Shown here in pieces: positions 19,602 through 27,984 of a DNA stretch of 35,039 nucleotides; the stretch's first letter is position 1, and each line of letters begins with the position of its first letter. The stretch is from a virus: the IMG/VR virus record IMGVR_UViG_3300021952_000017, positions 1-35,039 of that record. One strand, given 5' to 3'. The notes beneath the pieces were generated by a model, which saw nothing but the letters and a program-made list of their open reading frames with translations, had not been told where the DNA came from and searched no databases. Position numbers and translations under genes: made by a program.

Positions 19602-22120
19602 TGGCTATTACGGTCAAGCATAGTAAGGTATCACTAATACCTGATGGGGATGACTCGTCTTTAATTCGCCCAAGTGATTGGAATGATGACCATGTGCTAG
19701 ATGGCACAATTCCTGTAGCCAATGGTGGTACAGGCGCTTCTACACTTACAGGCTATGTAAAAGGTAATGGCACTAGCGCCATGACTGCTAGCACAACTAT
19801 TCCTAATACCGATGTAACTGGTTTGGGAACAATGTCTACACAAAACGCTAACAATGTCACTATTACTGGTGGCTCAATTAGCGGGGCGACAGTATCAGGG
19901 TATATACCTACTACTGAAAAAGCCCAGCCATTAGGGGTTGCTACATTAGATGCTGGCGGCAAAGTGCCAGTTTCCCAAATTCCTCAGATGGGTGATTTAA
20001 ACTATCAAGGTACTTGGAACGCTTCAACAAATACACCCACACTTACATCCTCAACTGGTACTAAGGGTTATTACTATGTTGTCAGCGTTGCAGGTACAAC
20101 CAACCTTGATGGCATTACCGATTGGCAAGTAGGCGATTGGGCAGTATTTAATGGCTCTACATGGCAAAAGATTGACAACACAGACGCAGTTACAAGCGTT
20201 AATGGATACACCGGCACAGTTGTTTTAACTCAACCTGATATTGCTGGCACAGTCCCTACAAGTCGTACAATCAGCACAGGCACAGGATTAACTGGTGGTG
20301 GCGATTTATCTGCAAACCGTACTATTTCATTTAGCACAGCCGCAGTAGGCACATGGGCAGCAACCCCATCTTCAGCCAATTTAGCCGCAGCAATGACTGA
20401 TGAAACAGGCTCAGGCTCATTGGTATTTGGCACAGCACCTACATTGTCAGCCCCAGTAATTGATGGCGCAAACCCTTACATTCAGTTTAATAACGGTTCT
20501 GCTGTAACTGTAGCTGCTGGAAAGCTATGGTATGACGGTTCAACTGGTAGCTGGAACGCTGGCATGGGTGGTGGCAACATTACCCAGCAAATTGGCGAAG
20601 AACTGTTTTACTATGGAAAAGCTAGCGCAGCAATTACCGATAGTCCATTACAAATTATTTACCAAACAGGCACAGTAGGCGCAAGTGGAGTAATTACTTT
20701 TGCCCCTACCGTTGCAGGCATTACTGATGGCAATTTAATTCTTGGTGTTGCTACTGAAAACCTTGCTTTAAATGCTTTTGGTCGCATTACTACTTTTGGC
20801 GTAGTGCATGGCATTACTACTAACGGCACAGCTTATGGCGAAACATGGGTTGATGGTGACATTATTTGGTACAACCCTGTAACTGGTAACCCAACCAAAA
20901 CAAAGCCTTCTGCACCTGGAATTAAAGTACAAATAGGCACAATTATTAATGCTGCTGGTGGTGGCGCTGGCTCGATTGCAGTAGAAATTAATCATGGTAG
21001 CGTACTCGGTGGTACAGACTCAAATGTCCAATTAACTAGCGTAGCCAATGGCAATATTCTTACTTATGATGGCGGCAATGGTTATTGGAAAAACACTGAT
21101 TTAGCCGCAGGCACAGGCATTTCTGTTAGTAAATCAGCCAATGGCGTATTAACTGTTACAAATACATCCCCATCTAGCGGTGGTACAGTAACTTCTATTA
21201 CTGCTGGCACAGGTTTGTCTGGTGGCACAATCACTACAAGCGGAACAATAGCCCTTGCTAATACCACCGTTAGCGCTGGCTCTTACACCAACTCTTCTAT
21301 TACCGTAGATGCACAAGGTCGTTTGACTTCCGCTTCTTCTGGCACAGCGCCAGTTACTTCTGTTGGCGTTACAGCACCTTTAACAACTACTGGTGGTACT
21401 ACGCCTACATTGGCTATGCCTGCCGCCACAGGAAGCGTAAATGGCTACCTTACAAGCGCAGATTGGACTACATTTAACAGCAAACAACCAGCAGGCACTT
21501 ATGTCAATTCTGTAAGTGGAACAACTGGTCGCATAACTAGCACAGGTGGTACAACTCCTGTAATTGACTTGGCTTCAGGTGTGGCAACTGCTGGCACAAC
21601 TGGTTCTAGCACGCTTATTCCTGTAGTCACAATAGACACTTATGGTCGTGTAACTAGCATTACTACTGCGTCAAACCCACAGGGAACGGTTACAAGCGTT
21701 GCTGCGCTAACTTTAGGCACAACTGGTACTGACTTATCATCTACTGTTGCAAATGGCACTACAACCCCTGTAATTACTTTAAATGTGCCTACTGCTTCTG
21801 CAAGCAATCGTGGTGCGCTAAGTTCAACCGATTGGTCAACATTTAACAGTAAAGCACCAGGTGTTACATTTACTACAAACTATGTACCTTATGGTCAAGG
21901 CACAACAACACTAAACCAGTCTGCAAACTATACCTTTGATGGCACAACGCAAACTGCGCCAATTCAGAGAGCAAGCAACGGAATTATTGTTAATAGTAAA
22001 ACTGTTTCAGCAAGTTATTCAATTGCTTCAGGTGACTCGGCTATGTCTGTAGGCCCTGTAACTGTAGCTTCTGGACAAACAGTAACTGTTGCTAGTGGCA
22101 GTCGTTGGGTAGTCCTATAG
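19601..22120 (+). CDS. Large tail fibre/spike-type protein
   Basis: An 839-residue Gly/Ser/Thr-rich beta protein. The start MAITVKHSKVSLIPDG...SDWNDDHVLDGTIPVANGGTGASTL is a common fibre N-terminus. Internal repeats include LTSADWTTFNSK (coding near 21455-21484) and LSSTDWSTFNSK (21818-21852), and GTVTS plus alternating T/G strands. It ends SVGPVTV...SGSRWVVL, a terminal motif it shares with the fibre gene ending at 34953. It is unusual to find it between portal and scaffold. It likely recognises host or decorates the virion. Confidence 0.8.
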   Translation: MAITVKHSKVSLIPDGDDSSLIRPSDWNDDHVLDGTIPVANGGTGASTLTGYVKGNGTSAMTASTTIPNTDVTGLGTMSTQNANNVTITGGSISGATVSGYIPTTEKAQPLGVATLDAGGKVPVSQIPQMGDLNYQGTWNASTNTPTLTSSTGTKGYYYVVSVAGTTNLDGITDWQVGDWAVFNGSTWQKIDNTDAVTSVNGYTGTVVLTQPDIAGTVPTSRTISTGTGLTGGGDLSANRTISFSTAAVGTWAATPSSANLAAAMTDETGSGSLVFGTAPTLSAPVIDGANPYIQFNNGSAVTVAAGKLWYDGSTGSWNAGMGGGNITQQIGEELFYYGKASAAITDSPLQIIYQTGTVGASGVITFAPTVAGITDGNLILGVATENLALNAFGRITTFGVVHGITTNGTAYGETWVDGDIIWYNPVTGNPTKTKPSAPGIKVQIGTIINAAGGGAGSIAVEINHGSVLGGTDSNVQLTSVANGNILTYDGGNGYWKNTDLAAGTGISVSKSANGVLTVTNTSPSSGGTVTSITAGTGLSGGTITTSGTIALANTTVSAGSYTNSSITVDAQGRLTSASSGTAPVTSVGVTAPLTTTGGTTPTLAMPAATGSVNGYLTSADWTTFNSKQPAGTYVNSVSGTTGRITSTGGTTPVIDLASGVATAGTTGSSTLIPVVTIDTYGRVTSITTASNPQGTVTSVAALTLGTTGTDLSSTVANGTTTPVITLNVPTASASNRGALSSTDWSTFNSKAPGVTFTTNYVPYGQGTTTLNQSANYTFDGTTQTAPIQRASNGIIVNSKTVSASYSIASGDSAMSVGPVTVASGQTVTVASGSRWVVL

Positions 22121-22596
22121 TGTTTCAAACTGCTTTCCAGCCGAGTGCGTTTCAAAATGACGCATTTCAAATTGTCATTACCCCTGTTAATCCAAAGCAG
22201 GGTGGTGACGATGCGTCTTGGACACCAGAAGAAAGAAAGCGTTACAAAGCATTACAGAAAAAGCTAAGACAAGCTGAAGCAAAACGCATTGAAGCATTGA
22301 AGTTAGACGCTGAAAAGCGTAAGCAAATTATTACGGATTTGGTTGACCCCAAACCTGTGGTACAAAAGCAACAAAATAAAGTACAATCCAATCAAGAAGT
22401 TAGCGCTGATATACCGTCACAGCTAGCAGCAATTGACAGATACATCGCTAATCTTGTTAAACAACAGCAAGACCTGCAAACCGCAGTAGCAATGAGAGCC
22501 GCAAAACTCCGCCTAGAGCAGGAGATTGCAATCTTAGAAGCAAAACGGCAAGCAGAATTAGACGATGAAGAGGCCCTATTAGCACTTATTCTGTAA
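22120..22596 (+). CDS. Small virion-associated protein with coiled coil
   Basis: A GTG overlapping the fibre stop (TAGTG) gives 158 residues; a TTG at 22105 would add five. It starts MFQTAFQPSAFQNDAFQIV, a repeat seen in small structural proteins of related phages, then a Lys/Glu/Arg coiled coil (residues 33-75) and another near the C-terminus. It may connect or chaperone the upstream fibre. No enzyme motif seen. Confidence 0.6.
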   Translation: MFQTAFQPSAFQNDAFQIVITPVNPKQGGDDASWTPEERKRYKALQKKLRQAEAKRIEALKLDAEKRKQIITDLVDPKPVVQKQQNKVQSNQEVSADIPSQLAAIDRYIANLVKQQQDLQTAVAMRAAKLRLEQEIAILEAKRQAELDDEEALLALIL

Positions 22597-23489
22597 ACCC
22601 CCACGCAAAATACAAAGAAGCCTACGAGCATTTACACCAAGGTCGTTATGACGCTGGTTTTAGATTGTTTGAATATCGTTGGCATCCTGACATTCTTGCT
22701 AATCAAGTAACACCATACACACAAAAGCCAAAAAACCCTGCGGTATGGCGTGGTGAGTCACTATTAAACAAGTCCATAGTTATTCAAATGGAACAAGGAT
22801 TTGGCGACATACTTATGTTTGCTCGTTTCTTGCCATTTTTAAAGGTTATGGGCGCACAAAAGGTTGTATTACTGACACATGGCTCATTACTTCAGCTTTT
22901 AGGTCAGTTTGAGTGCGTTGATGTGCTGACAAACCAGCCTGAATGTCCTGATGTAGTCGAATGTGACTACTGGATTGGCAATATGAGCCTTCCGTACTAC
23001 ATATCGTGCGCTAATAAATACGCTAAATCGCTATTTCCTGTAACTACAAAAAAGATTGTAGCGTCAGAAGGCTATATGGACGCTAAACCTTCCAATATTG
23101 AGCCAAAAATAGGGGTAAATTGGGGTGCAAGCCGCAACATTCTATTTCACATTAAGTCTATTCCTGACCATTTGATGTATGAATTGGTAGGTGATAACGC
23201 TTATAGCTTATCTCCAGAGCATGATGGCTTTTTTCACCCATTGCCTGACGATGGTTGGAAAACAGACTGGGCAGTCACAGCACGCCACATGAAATCTATG
23301 AAGGGTATTGTGACAGTTGACACCGGCACAGCCCATCTTGCAGGCGCATTGGGTGTAAAAACCATTGTGCTGCTACCCAAAGAAGAATATATCTGCTGGC
23401 GTTGGAAAAATGGCAGGTGGTATGACTCTGTCATCGCCTTGCGCCAAGAAGAATATGACCAAGTACCTGACTTAATAAGGAGGATGTAA
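22578..23489 (+). CDS. GT9-like glycosyltransferase with non-canonical start
   Basis: The C-terminal 270 residues resemble GT9-type (heptosyltransferase-like) proteins: SIVIQMEQGFGDILMFARFL, IGVNWGAS, VDTGTAHLAGALGVKTIVLL, and WRWKNGRWYDSV. A TTG at 22665 is the first usual start, but upstream in frame the sequence HAKYKEAYEHLHQGRYDAGFRLFEYRW is a TPR-like repeat typical of this family. Open frame extends to 22578, where ATT follows GAAGAGG at Shine-Dalgarno distance. I therefore start there. It could glycosylate virion or host surface. Rare ATT initiation is the main doubt. Confidence 0.7.
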   Translation: MSTYSVNPHAKYKEAYEHLHQGRYDAGFRLFEYRWHPDILANQVTPYTQKPKNPAVWRGESLLNKSIVIQMEQGFGDILMFARFLPFLKVMGAQKVVLLTHGSLLQLLGQFECVDVLTNQPECPDVVECDYWIGNMSLPYYISCANKYAKSLFPVTTKKIVASEGYMDAKPSNIEPKIGVNWGASRNILFHIKSIPDHLMYELVGDNAYSLSPEHDGFFHPLPDDGWKTDWAVTARHMKSMKGIVTVDTGTAHLAGALGVKTIVLLPKEEYICWRWKNGRWYDSVIALRQEEYDQVPDLIRRM

Positions 23490-23863
23490 TGCAAATTTGC
23501 CCACAATGCGGTTATAGCGAAAGCAACCATGTTGCAAAAAAACAACAGTCTGATAAAGAGTTTTACCTTGAGTTTTGGGGTTTTACTTTAGGCACTCCAG
23601 AAGCTGAAGAAGCCTGGAAACAAAAAGAAGAAATGACACGCAGAGAAGCGCCAATGGTTATGTCTGACATTGAAGGTTATGTAAGCCAAGTGGATGGCAC
23701 ATGGATTAAAAGCCGCAGCCACCATAGAGCGCACCTAAAAGAACACCGAATGATTGAACTCGGAAACGATGTACCAATGAAGCACGCAGAAGCAAAACTA
23801 AGCAAACAGTCTATGGAAGCAAGAAAGCGTCAAATTGCCGAATTAGCGTATGCAAAACTTTAA
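23489..23863 (+). CDS. Conserved zinc-ribbon protein of the head module
   Basis: A 124-residue protein with N-terminal CPQCG, the start of a zinc ribbon without an obvious second pair, then MSDIEGYVSQVDGTWIKSRSHHRAHLKEHRMIELGND. The central IxSRSxHRxHLKxHxxIELGND motif recurs in proteins near portal and scaffold genes of many phages. Strong AGGAGG precedes the start. Role unknown; maybe assembly-linked. Confidence 0.7.
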   Translation: MQICPQCGYSESNHVAKKQQSDKEFYLEFWGFTLGTPEAEEAWKQKEEMTRREAPMVMSDIEGYVSQVDGTWIKSRSHHRAHLKEHRMIELGNDVPMKHAEAKLSKQSMEARKRQIAELAYAKL

Positions 23864-23887
23864 ACACCTGATAACTTAGGAGAAACC

Positions 23888-24979
23888 ATGTCAGAAGAGC
23901 AATTAGACCGCAGAGAACTATTAATGCAAGCTATGGAAGCTGCAGAAGAAGGTACTTTAGAAGCCCCAGAGGAGAAAGAAATTGTCGAACCTGAAACAGA
24001 CACTATTTCTGAAGAGGCTCATGCCGAGAAGTCAGACAAAGAGGAAGTTAGCGAGGCAGATAGCGAAGAACCTGCCGAAATTTCTGCGGAATCTGAATCT
24101 GAGGTCACGCATGAAGAGGCGCAGGATGCAGCAGAAGAAGTAAAACCTGTACAACGCCCTTCTACATGGAAAAAAGAATATGTAGCCATTTGGGACAAAA
24201 TGGAAAAAGGCGAGCAAATTAGCAAAGAAGATTTTGTTAAGTTTGCAGAATATGCCAACCAGCGTGAGTCTGAATATAAAAAAGGTGTAAGCACTTATAA
24301 GGCTGAAGCTGACCGTGCTAGAGAACTAGAAAACGCTATTGCCCCATTTGCCCAAGAGTTTGAGCAACAAGGTATTACTCCTGCGGCATGGATTAATAAT
24401 CTTGGTCGTGCGCACATGATTTTGAGCAAAGCGCCATACGAACAAAAAATACAAGTGTTTCAACGACTTGCGCAAGATTATGGTATACAATTAAATAACG
24501 AGGGTCAGTTTGCAGAACCACCGCAGGTTGACGCTTATACTCAGCAATTGATGAACCAATTAAACATGGTTAATCAAGAGGTTTCAACCATTAAGAGCCG
24601 ATTCCAACAAGAAGAGAATCAGCGTTTAATGGGTGAGATTGAAAGAGTCAGAAGTGATGTGGAGAAATACCCTCACTTTGATGTGGTAAGGGAAGAAATG
24701 GCTCAACTACTTGAGCTAGGGAAAGCCCAAGACCTAGAAACGGCCTACAAGAAAGCCGTGCGTATGAATGACGAAGTTTGGTCGCTCGAGCAGGAAAGAC
24801 TCCTGAAAGACGCTAAACAGGCTGCAATCAAAGCACAGCAAGTAGCGAAGGCTAAGGCGGCAGCAGTAAGTCCTAAATCCGTTACACCTAGCGGAAAAGT
24901 GTCTGAACCTGGCGATAAAAAGGATAGACGGTCATTATTGTCCGAGCAATTAGGCGAGGCAATGAGCCGTAGGGTTTAA
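23888..24979 (+). CDS. Scaffolding protein
   Basis: A 363-residue, highly acidic and helical protein. Residues 1-95 are Glu/Ala/Ser-rich and probably disordered. The middle has helical segments (EYVAIWDKMEKGEQISKEDF; FAQEFEQQGITPAAW; YTQQLMNQLNMVNQEV). The C-terminal 40 residues are basic (KDRRSLLSEQLGEAMSRR), as in P22-type scaffolds, where that tail binds coat protein. It precedes the capsid gene by 39 bases. Good GGAG at the start. Confidence 0.85.
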   Translation: MSEEQLDRRELLMQAMEAAEEGTLEAPEEKEIVEPETDTISEEAHAEKSDKEEVSEADSEEPAEISAESESEVTHEEAQDAAEEVKPVQRPSTWKKEYVAIWDKMEKGEQISKEDFVKFAEYANQRESEYKKGVSTYKAEADRARELENAIAPFAQEFEQQGITPAAWINNLGRAHMILSKAPYEQKIQVFQRLAQDYGIQLNNEGQFAEPPQVDAYTQQLMNQLNMVNQEVSTIKSRFQQEENQRLMGEIERVRSDVEKYPHFDVVREEMAQLLELGKAQDLETAYKKAVRMNDEVWSLEQERLLKDAKQAAIKAQQVAKAKAAAVSPKSVTPSGKVSEPGDKKDRRSLLSEQLGEAMSRRV

Positions 24980-25018
24980 CTAGCCAATTTTGGCAATTTT
25001 TTACTAAGGATAATAATC

Positions 25019-25993
25019 ATGGCATTTGCTAACTCAGCGATTACCGATATTATCGCTACCACTATTCAAAGTCGTAGCGGTGAATTGGCAGACAACTTAA
25101 CACAAAACAACGCAATTCTTCAGCGCTTGAACCAGAAGGGCAATGTACGCCCATTCTCAGGCGGTAATGTGATTTTGGAAGAAATCATGTACAACGACCC
25201 AAATACTAATAACGCTAATTCTTATAGCGGTTACGAAGTATTGAACATTGCTCCAGACAGCCCAATTTCTGCTGCTCAATTTAAGATTGCTCAGTATGCT
25301 GACTCTGTAACAATGTCTGGCTTAGAAATGTTGCAAAACAGCAGCAAAGAAGCAATCATTGACTTGTTAGATGGTCGTATGCAAGTTTCTGAAGCACGCT
25401 TGTTGAACCGCATTTCTGGTGACTTGTACGGTGATGGCACAGGCAACGGTGGTAAGAACCTTGATGGTCTTGGCGCTGCTGTTTCTGCTACTCCTACTTC
25501 TGGCACATACGGTGGTATTAACCGTGCTAACTGGACATTCTGGCAGAACCAAGTAACTACTGGTGCTACTTCTACAAACATCTTAGCTAAGATGACAGAA
25601 GCTGCTATCAAGCAAATTCGTGGCACAGACAAAGCTGACCTTATCGTTGCTGGCAACACAATGTACCAATATTATGTTGGCGCATTGCAAGCTATTCAGC
25701 GTATCGCTTCTGAAGAGTCTGGCGCTGCTGGTTTCGCTTCCCTCAAGTTCTACGGTGGCGGTACATCTGCTGATGTAGTACTCGGTGGTGGTTATGGCTC
25801 ACAAGAAACAGCTACATATATGTACCTGTTGAACACCAACTACATTTTCTTACGCCCACACAAAGAGCGTAACTTTGTACCTATTGGTGGCGAGCGTCAG
25901 GCTATTAACCAGGATGCGATTGTAAAATTGTATGGCTGGGCCGGCAATCTTACAACTTCAAACAGCTTCCTACAAGGCTTGTTGACAACCTAA
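25019..25993 (+). CDS. Major capsid protein
   Basis: A 324-residue protein directly after the scaffold. MAFANSAITDIIATTIQSRSGELADNLTQNNAILQRLNQ is a typical phage coat N-terminal arm, followed by IISA-type E-loop residues, LFGDGTGNGGKNLDGLGA-like loop (GDLYGDGTGNGG), and a Gly-rich C-terminal part. HK97-type fold inferred. A strong hairpin lies right after the stop, consistent with a highly expressed gene. No cleavage signal or fused protease seen. Confidence 0.88.
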   Translation: MAFANSAITDIIATTIQSRSGELADNLTQNNAILQRLNQKGNVRPFSGGNVILEEIMYNDPNTNNANSYSGYEVLNIAPDSPISAAQFKIAQYADSVTMSGLEMLQNSSKEAIIDLLDGRMQVSEARLLNRISGDLYGDGTGNGGKNLDGLGAAVSATPTSGTYGGINRANWTFWQNQVTTGATSTNILAKMTEAAIKQIRGTDKADLIVAGNTMYQYYVGALQAIQRIASEESGAAGFASLKFYGGGTSADVVLGGGYGSQETATYMYLLNTNYIFLRPHKERNFVPIGGERQAINQDAIVKLYGWAGNLTTSNSFLQGLLTT

Positions 25994-25996
25994 TAG

Positions 25997-26014
25997 ATAG
26001 GGGGAAACCCCTAT
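25997..26014 (+). terminator. Hairpin after the capsid gene (terminator/attenuator)
   Basis: A perfect seven-base stem ATAGGGG/CCCCTAT (25997-26003 with 26008-26014) closes a GAAA tetraloop just after the capsid stop and is followed by TTATTG. The T-tract is short, so partial termination or 3'-end protection of the capsid mRNA is likelier than full stop. Confidence 0.6.
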
Positions 26015-26053
26015 TTATTGATAGTTAACTCATTAATTTAAAGGAAATAAATC

Positions 26054-26338
26054 ATGGCATTTACCGTACTCCCTATCGCTGGCGTAGATTTGGTCAGCAC
26101 ACAAACCGTAGTTTCACCAAACTTACCTTCTTTTGGCCCTTTGGGTGCTGAAACATTTGGTTCTGATGGTCGCCGCTATGTGTTTGCACAAGCTGGTGAG
26201 GCTATTGCAGCTTCAACAGCAACCTGCTCTATTAACACCACTACATTCGTAGCAACTGGTTCTGCTGGCACTTATGTTGGCCCAACCACAGCTATGGTTT
26301 CTGGTGACTATGGCTGGTTCAGCAAGGCTTCAGTCTAA
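26054..26338 (+). CDS. Head decoration-like small protein
   Basis: A 94-residue protein following the capsid gene: MAFTVLPIAGVDLVSTQTV, FGSDGRRYVFAQAGEAI, then Thr/Val strands ending SGDYGWFSKASV. Small beta proteins with the GxRYVFxxA motif occur after capsid genes and are thought to bind the capsid surface. AAAGGA precedes the start, and a terminator follows. Confidence 0.7.
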   Translation: MAFTVLPIAGVDLVSTQTVVSPNLPSFGPLGAETFGSDGRRYVFAQAGEAIAASTATCSINTTTFVATGSAGTYVGPTTAMVSGDYGWFSKASV

Positions 26339-26363
26339 AAAATTGAAGAAATAGTAGTAAGCT

Positions 26364-26403
26364 AGGGATTCCCTCACAAGGGGAGTCCCTTTTTCGTTTT
26401 TTT
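26364..26403 (+). terminator. Rho-independent terminator after capsid/decoration genes
   Basis: AGGGATTCCCT (26364-26374) pairs imperfectly with AGGGGAGTCCCT (26379-26390) around the loop CACA, followed by TTTTTCGTTTTTTT. A G+C-rich stem plus long T tract is a standard intrinsic terminator. It separates capsid expression from the tail genes beginning at 26440. Confidence 0.85.
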
Positions 26404-26439
26404 AACCGTAGTACCTTAACCACTTAAGGAGAATTACAA

Positions 26440-27069
26440 ATGGCAATGCTTCCATCAGATGAAGGAAATGCAGACTCAAGATTAGCAGTCACATTCTATA
26501 AACGGTCAGTAAAGCAAGAAGATGAATCTGTTGCGGCTGGCAGACCGATTTTTAAAGAATTTGATTTCGTACGGATTTGCGTACCAGGCGACAATTTGAC
26601 AGAAATTGACACTTACGCAAACGAATCCCACAAAGCACGCTTTCCACGCCAATGGGCGCACTACCAAAATCAGGTAGGAAATGAAGAAAAAATCATCGGT
26701 ACACCTGTAGAACAATGGACTTTAATTAGCCGCAGCCAAGCAGAAGAGTTAAAAGGCATTAAATTCCGCACAGTTGAAGATATTGCTAATTGCTCTGACC
26801 AGCAACTACAGCGTATTGGCATGATTGCAGGTATGTCACCTCATTCTTTCCGTGAAAAAGCCAAGGCTTTCTTGAATTTAGCTAATGATTCTGCAGAAGT
26901 TGCACAAAGAGAAGCAGAATTGCAAGCATTAAAGGAAGAAAATGCTAAAATAAAGGCAGAAACAGATGCGAAGCTGGCTCAAATGCAAGAGCAAATGTCA
27001 GCGCTACTTGCGGCTGTTGCGGAAAAAACCCCTAAAAAACGCAAAACCAAAGTAGAAGCAGAGGTCTAA
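26440..27069 (+). CDS. Conserved head/tail-joining region protein
   Basis: A 209-residue protein: VAAGRPIFKEFDFVRICVPGD, then RFPRQWAHYQNQ and GTPVEQWTLISRSQAEELKG, a helix-hairpin-like part (TVEDIANCSDQQLQRIGM), and a C-terminal Glu/Lys coiled coil with a basic end (KKRKTK). This arrangement recurs after capsid genes in P22-like environmental phages. Structural or assembly role inferred from position. AAGGAG precedes the start, right after the terminator. Confidence 0.65.
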   Translation: MAMLPSDEGNADSRLAVTFYKRSVKQEDESVAAGRPIFKEFDFVRICVPGDNLTEIDTYANESHKARFPRQWAHYQNQVGNEEKIIGTPVEQWTLISRSQAEELKGIKFRTVEDIANCSDQQLQRIGMIAGMSPHSFREKAKAFLNLANDSAEVAQREAELQALKEENAKIKAETDAKLAQMQEQMSALLAAVAEKTPKKRKTKVEAEV

Positions 27070-27070
27070 T

Positions 27071-27982
27071 ATGTCCCAAACGATGTTGCAACTTGTACAG
27101 CAAACAGCAGCCGAGTTAAATTTGGCTGTCCCTACCTATGTTGCTGGCAATACCTCACAAGATGTCCAGCAAATTCTTGCACTTATGAATGGCTTTGGCT
27201 ATGACATGGTTAAAGAATACGAATGGCAGGCTTTGCAAGTGCAATATCGTTTCTACACACAGGCTATTAACTGCAATGGTACGACTGTAAATGGTTCAAC
27301 CCTACTCAATGTTGAAGCTGGGGTTGACCTTGCTAATGTTTCTCGCCAATGGCAAATTACCGGCAATAACATTAACCAAGACACCAATGTAGTAACTGTA
27401 GATGTAGGTTCAAATGTTATAACAATGAGTCAAATGGCTTCTGGTACAGGCACAGGCGCTATTGTGTTGGCGCAAACTGCTTATTCTTTACCGCCTGACT
27501 TTGAGTCTATTACTAACCGCACCCAATGGGATAAAACAAAACATTGGGAAGCATTAGGCCCTGAAGACCCACAACAATGGCAATGGCTAAAGTCTGGTTA
27601 TATTTCCACAGGCCCTCGTATTCGCTGGCGTATTTTGGATAACCAATTTCAAGTATGGCCGCCAATGAATACCAATGAATATTTAGGCTGGGAATACAAG
27701 TCTAAAGGTTGGGCAAGAGCAGCCGATGGCACAGTAAAGAATAGCTTTACAGTTGACACAGACACAACTGTATATGATGACCGATTAATGGTTTTAGGCA
27801 CAAAACTTAAGTATTTCCAAGTGAAAAACTTTGACACAACTGCCTTGCAACAAGACTATTTCCGCTATTTAAATGTAATTAAAGCCAACGATAAAGGCGC
27901 TCCTAACCTGTCATTTGCTCCATACCCAAGCAAAGTGCTTATTGGTTATGCAAATATCCCTGATACTGGTTATGGAAGCTAA
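27071..27982 (+). CDS. Head-to-tail adaptor, P22 gp4/T7 gp11-like
   Basis: A 303-residue protein. N-terminal helix MLQLVQQTAAELNLAVP, a middle beta part, then YSLPPDFESITNRTQWDKTKHWEALGPEDPQQWQWLKSG, PRIRWRILDNQFQVWPP and LGWEYKSKGW. The LPxDF...TQWD...GP..PQQWQxLKSG and WEYxSKGW signatures mark tail-adaptor proteins of podoviruses. It binds the portal ring and links to the tail nozzle protein encoded two bases downstream. Confidence 0.85.
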   Translation: MSQTMLQLVQQTAAELNLAVPTYVAGNTSQDVQQILALMNGFGYDMVKEYEWQALQVQYRFYTQAINCNGTTVNGSTLLNVEAGVDLANVSRQWQITGNNINQDTNVVTVDVGSNVITMSQMASGTGTGAIVLAQTAYSLPPDFESITNRTQWDKTKHWEALGPEDPQQWQWLKSGYISTGPRIRWRILDNQFQVWPPMNTNEYLGWEYKSKGWARAADGTVKNSFTVDTDTTVYDDRLMVLGTKLKYFQVKNFDTTALQQDYFRYLNVIKANDKGAPNLSFAPYPSKVLIGYANIPDTGYGS

Positions 27983-27984
27983 TT

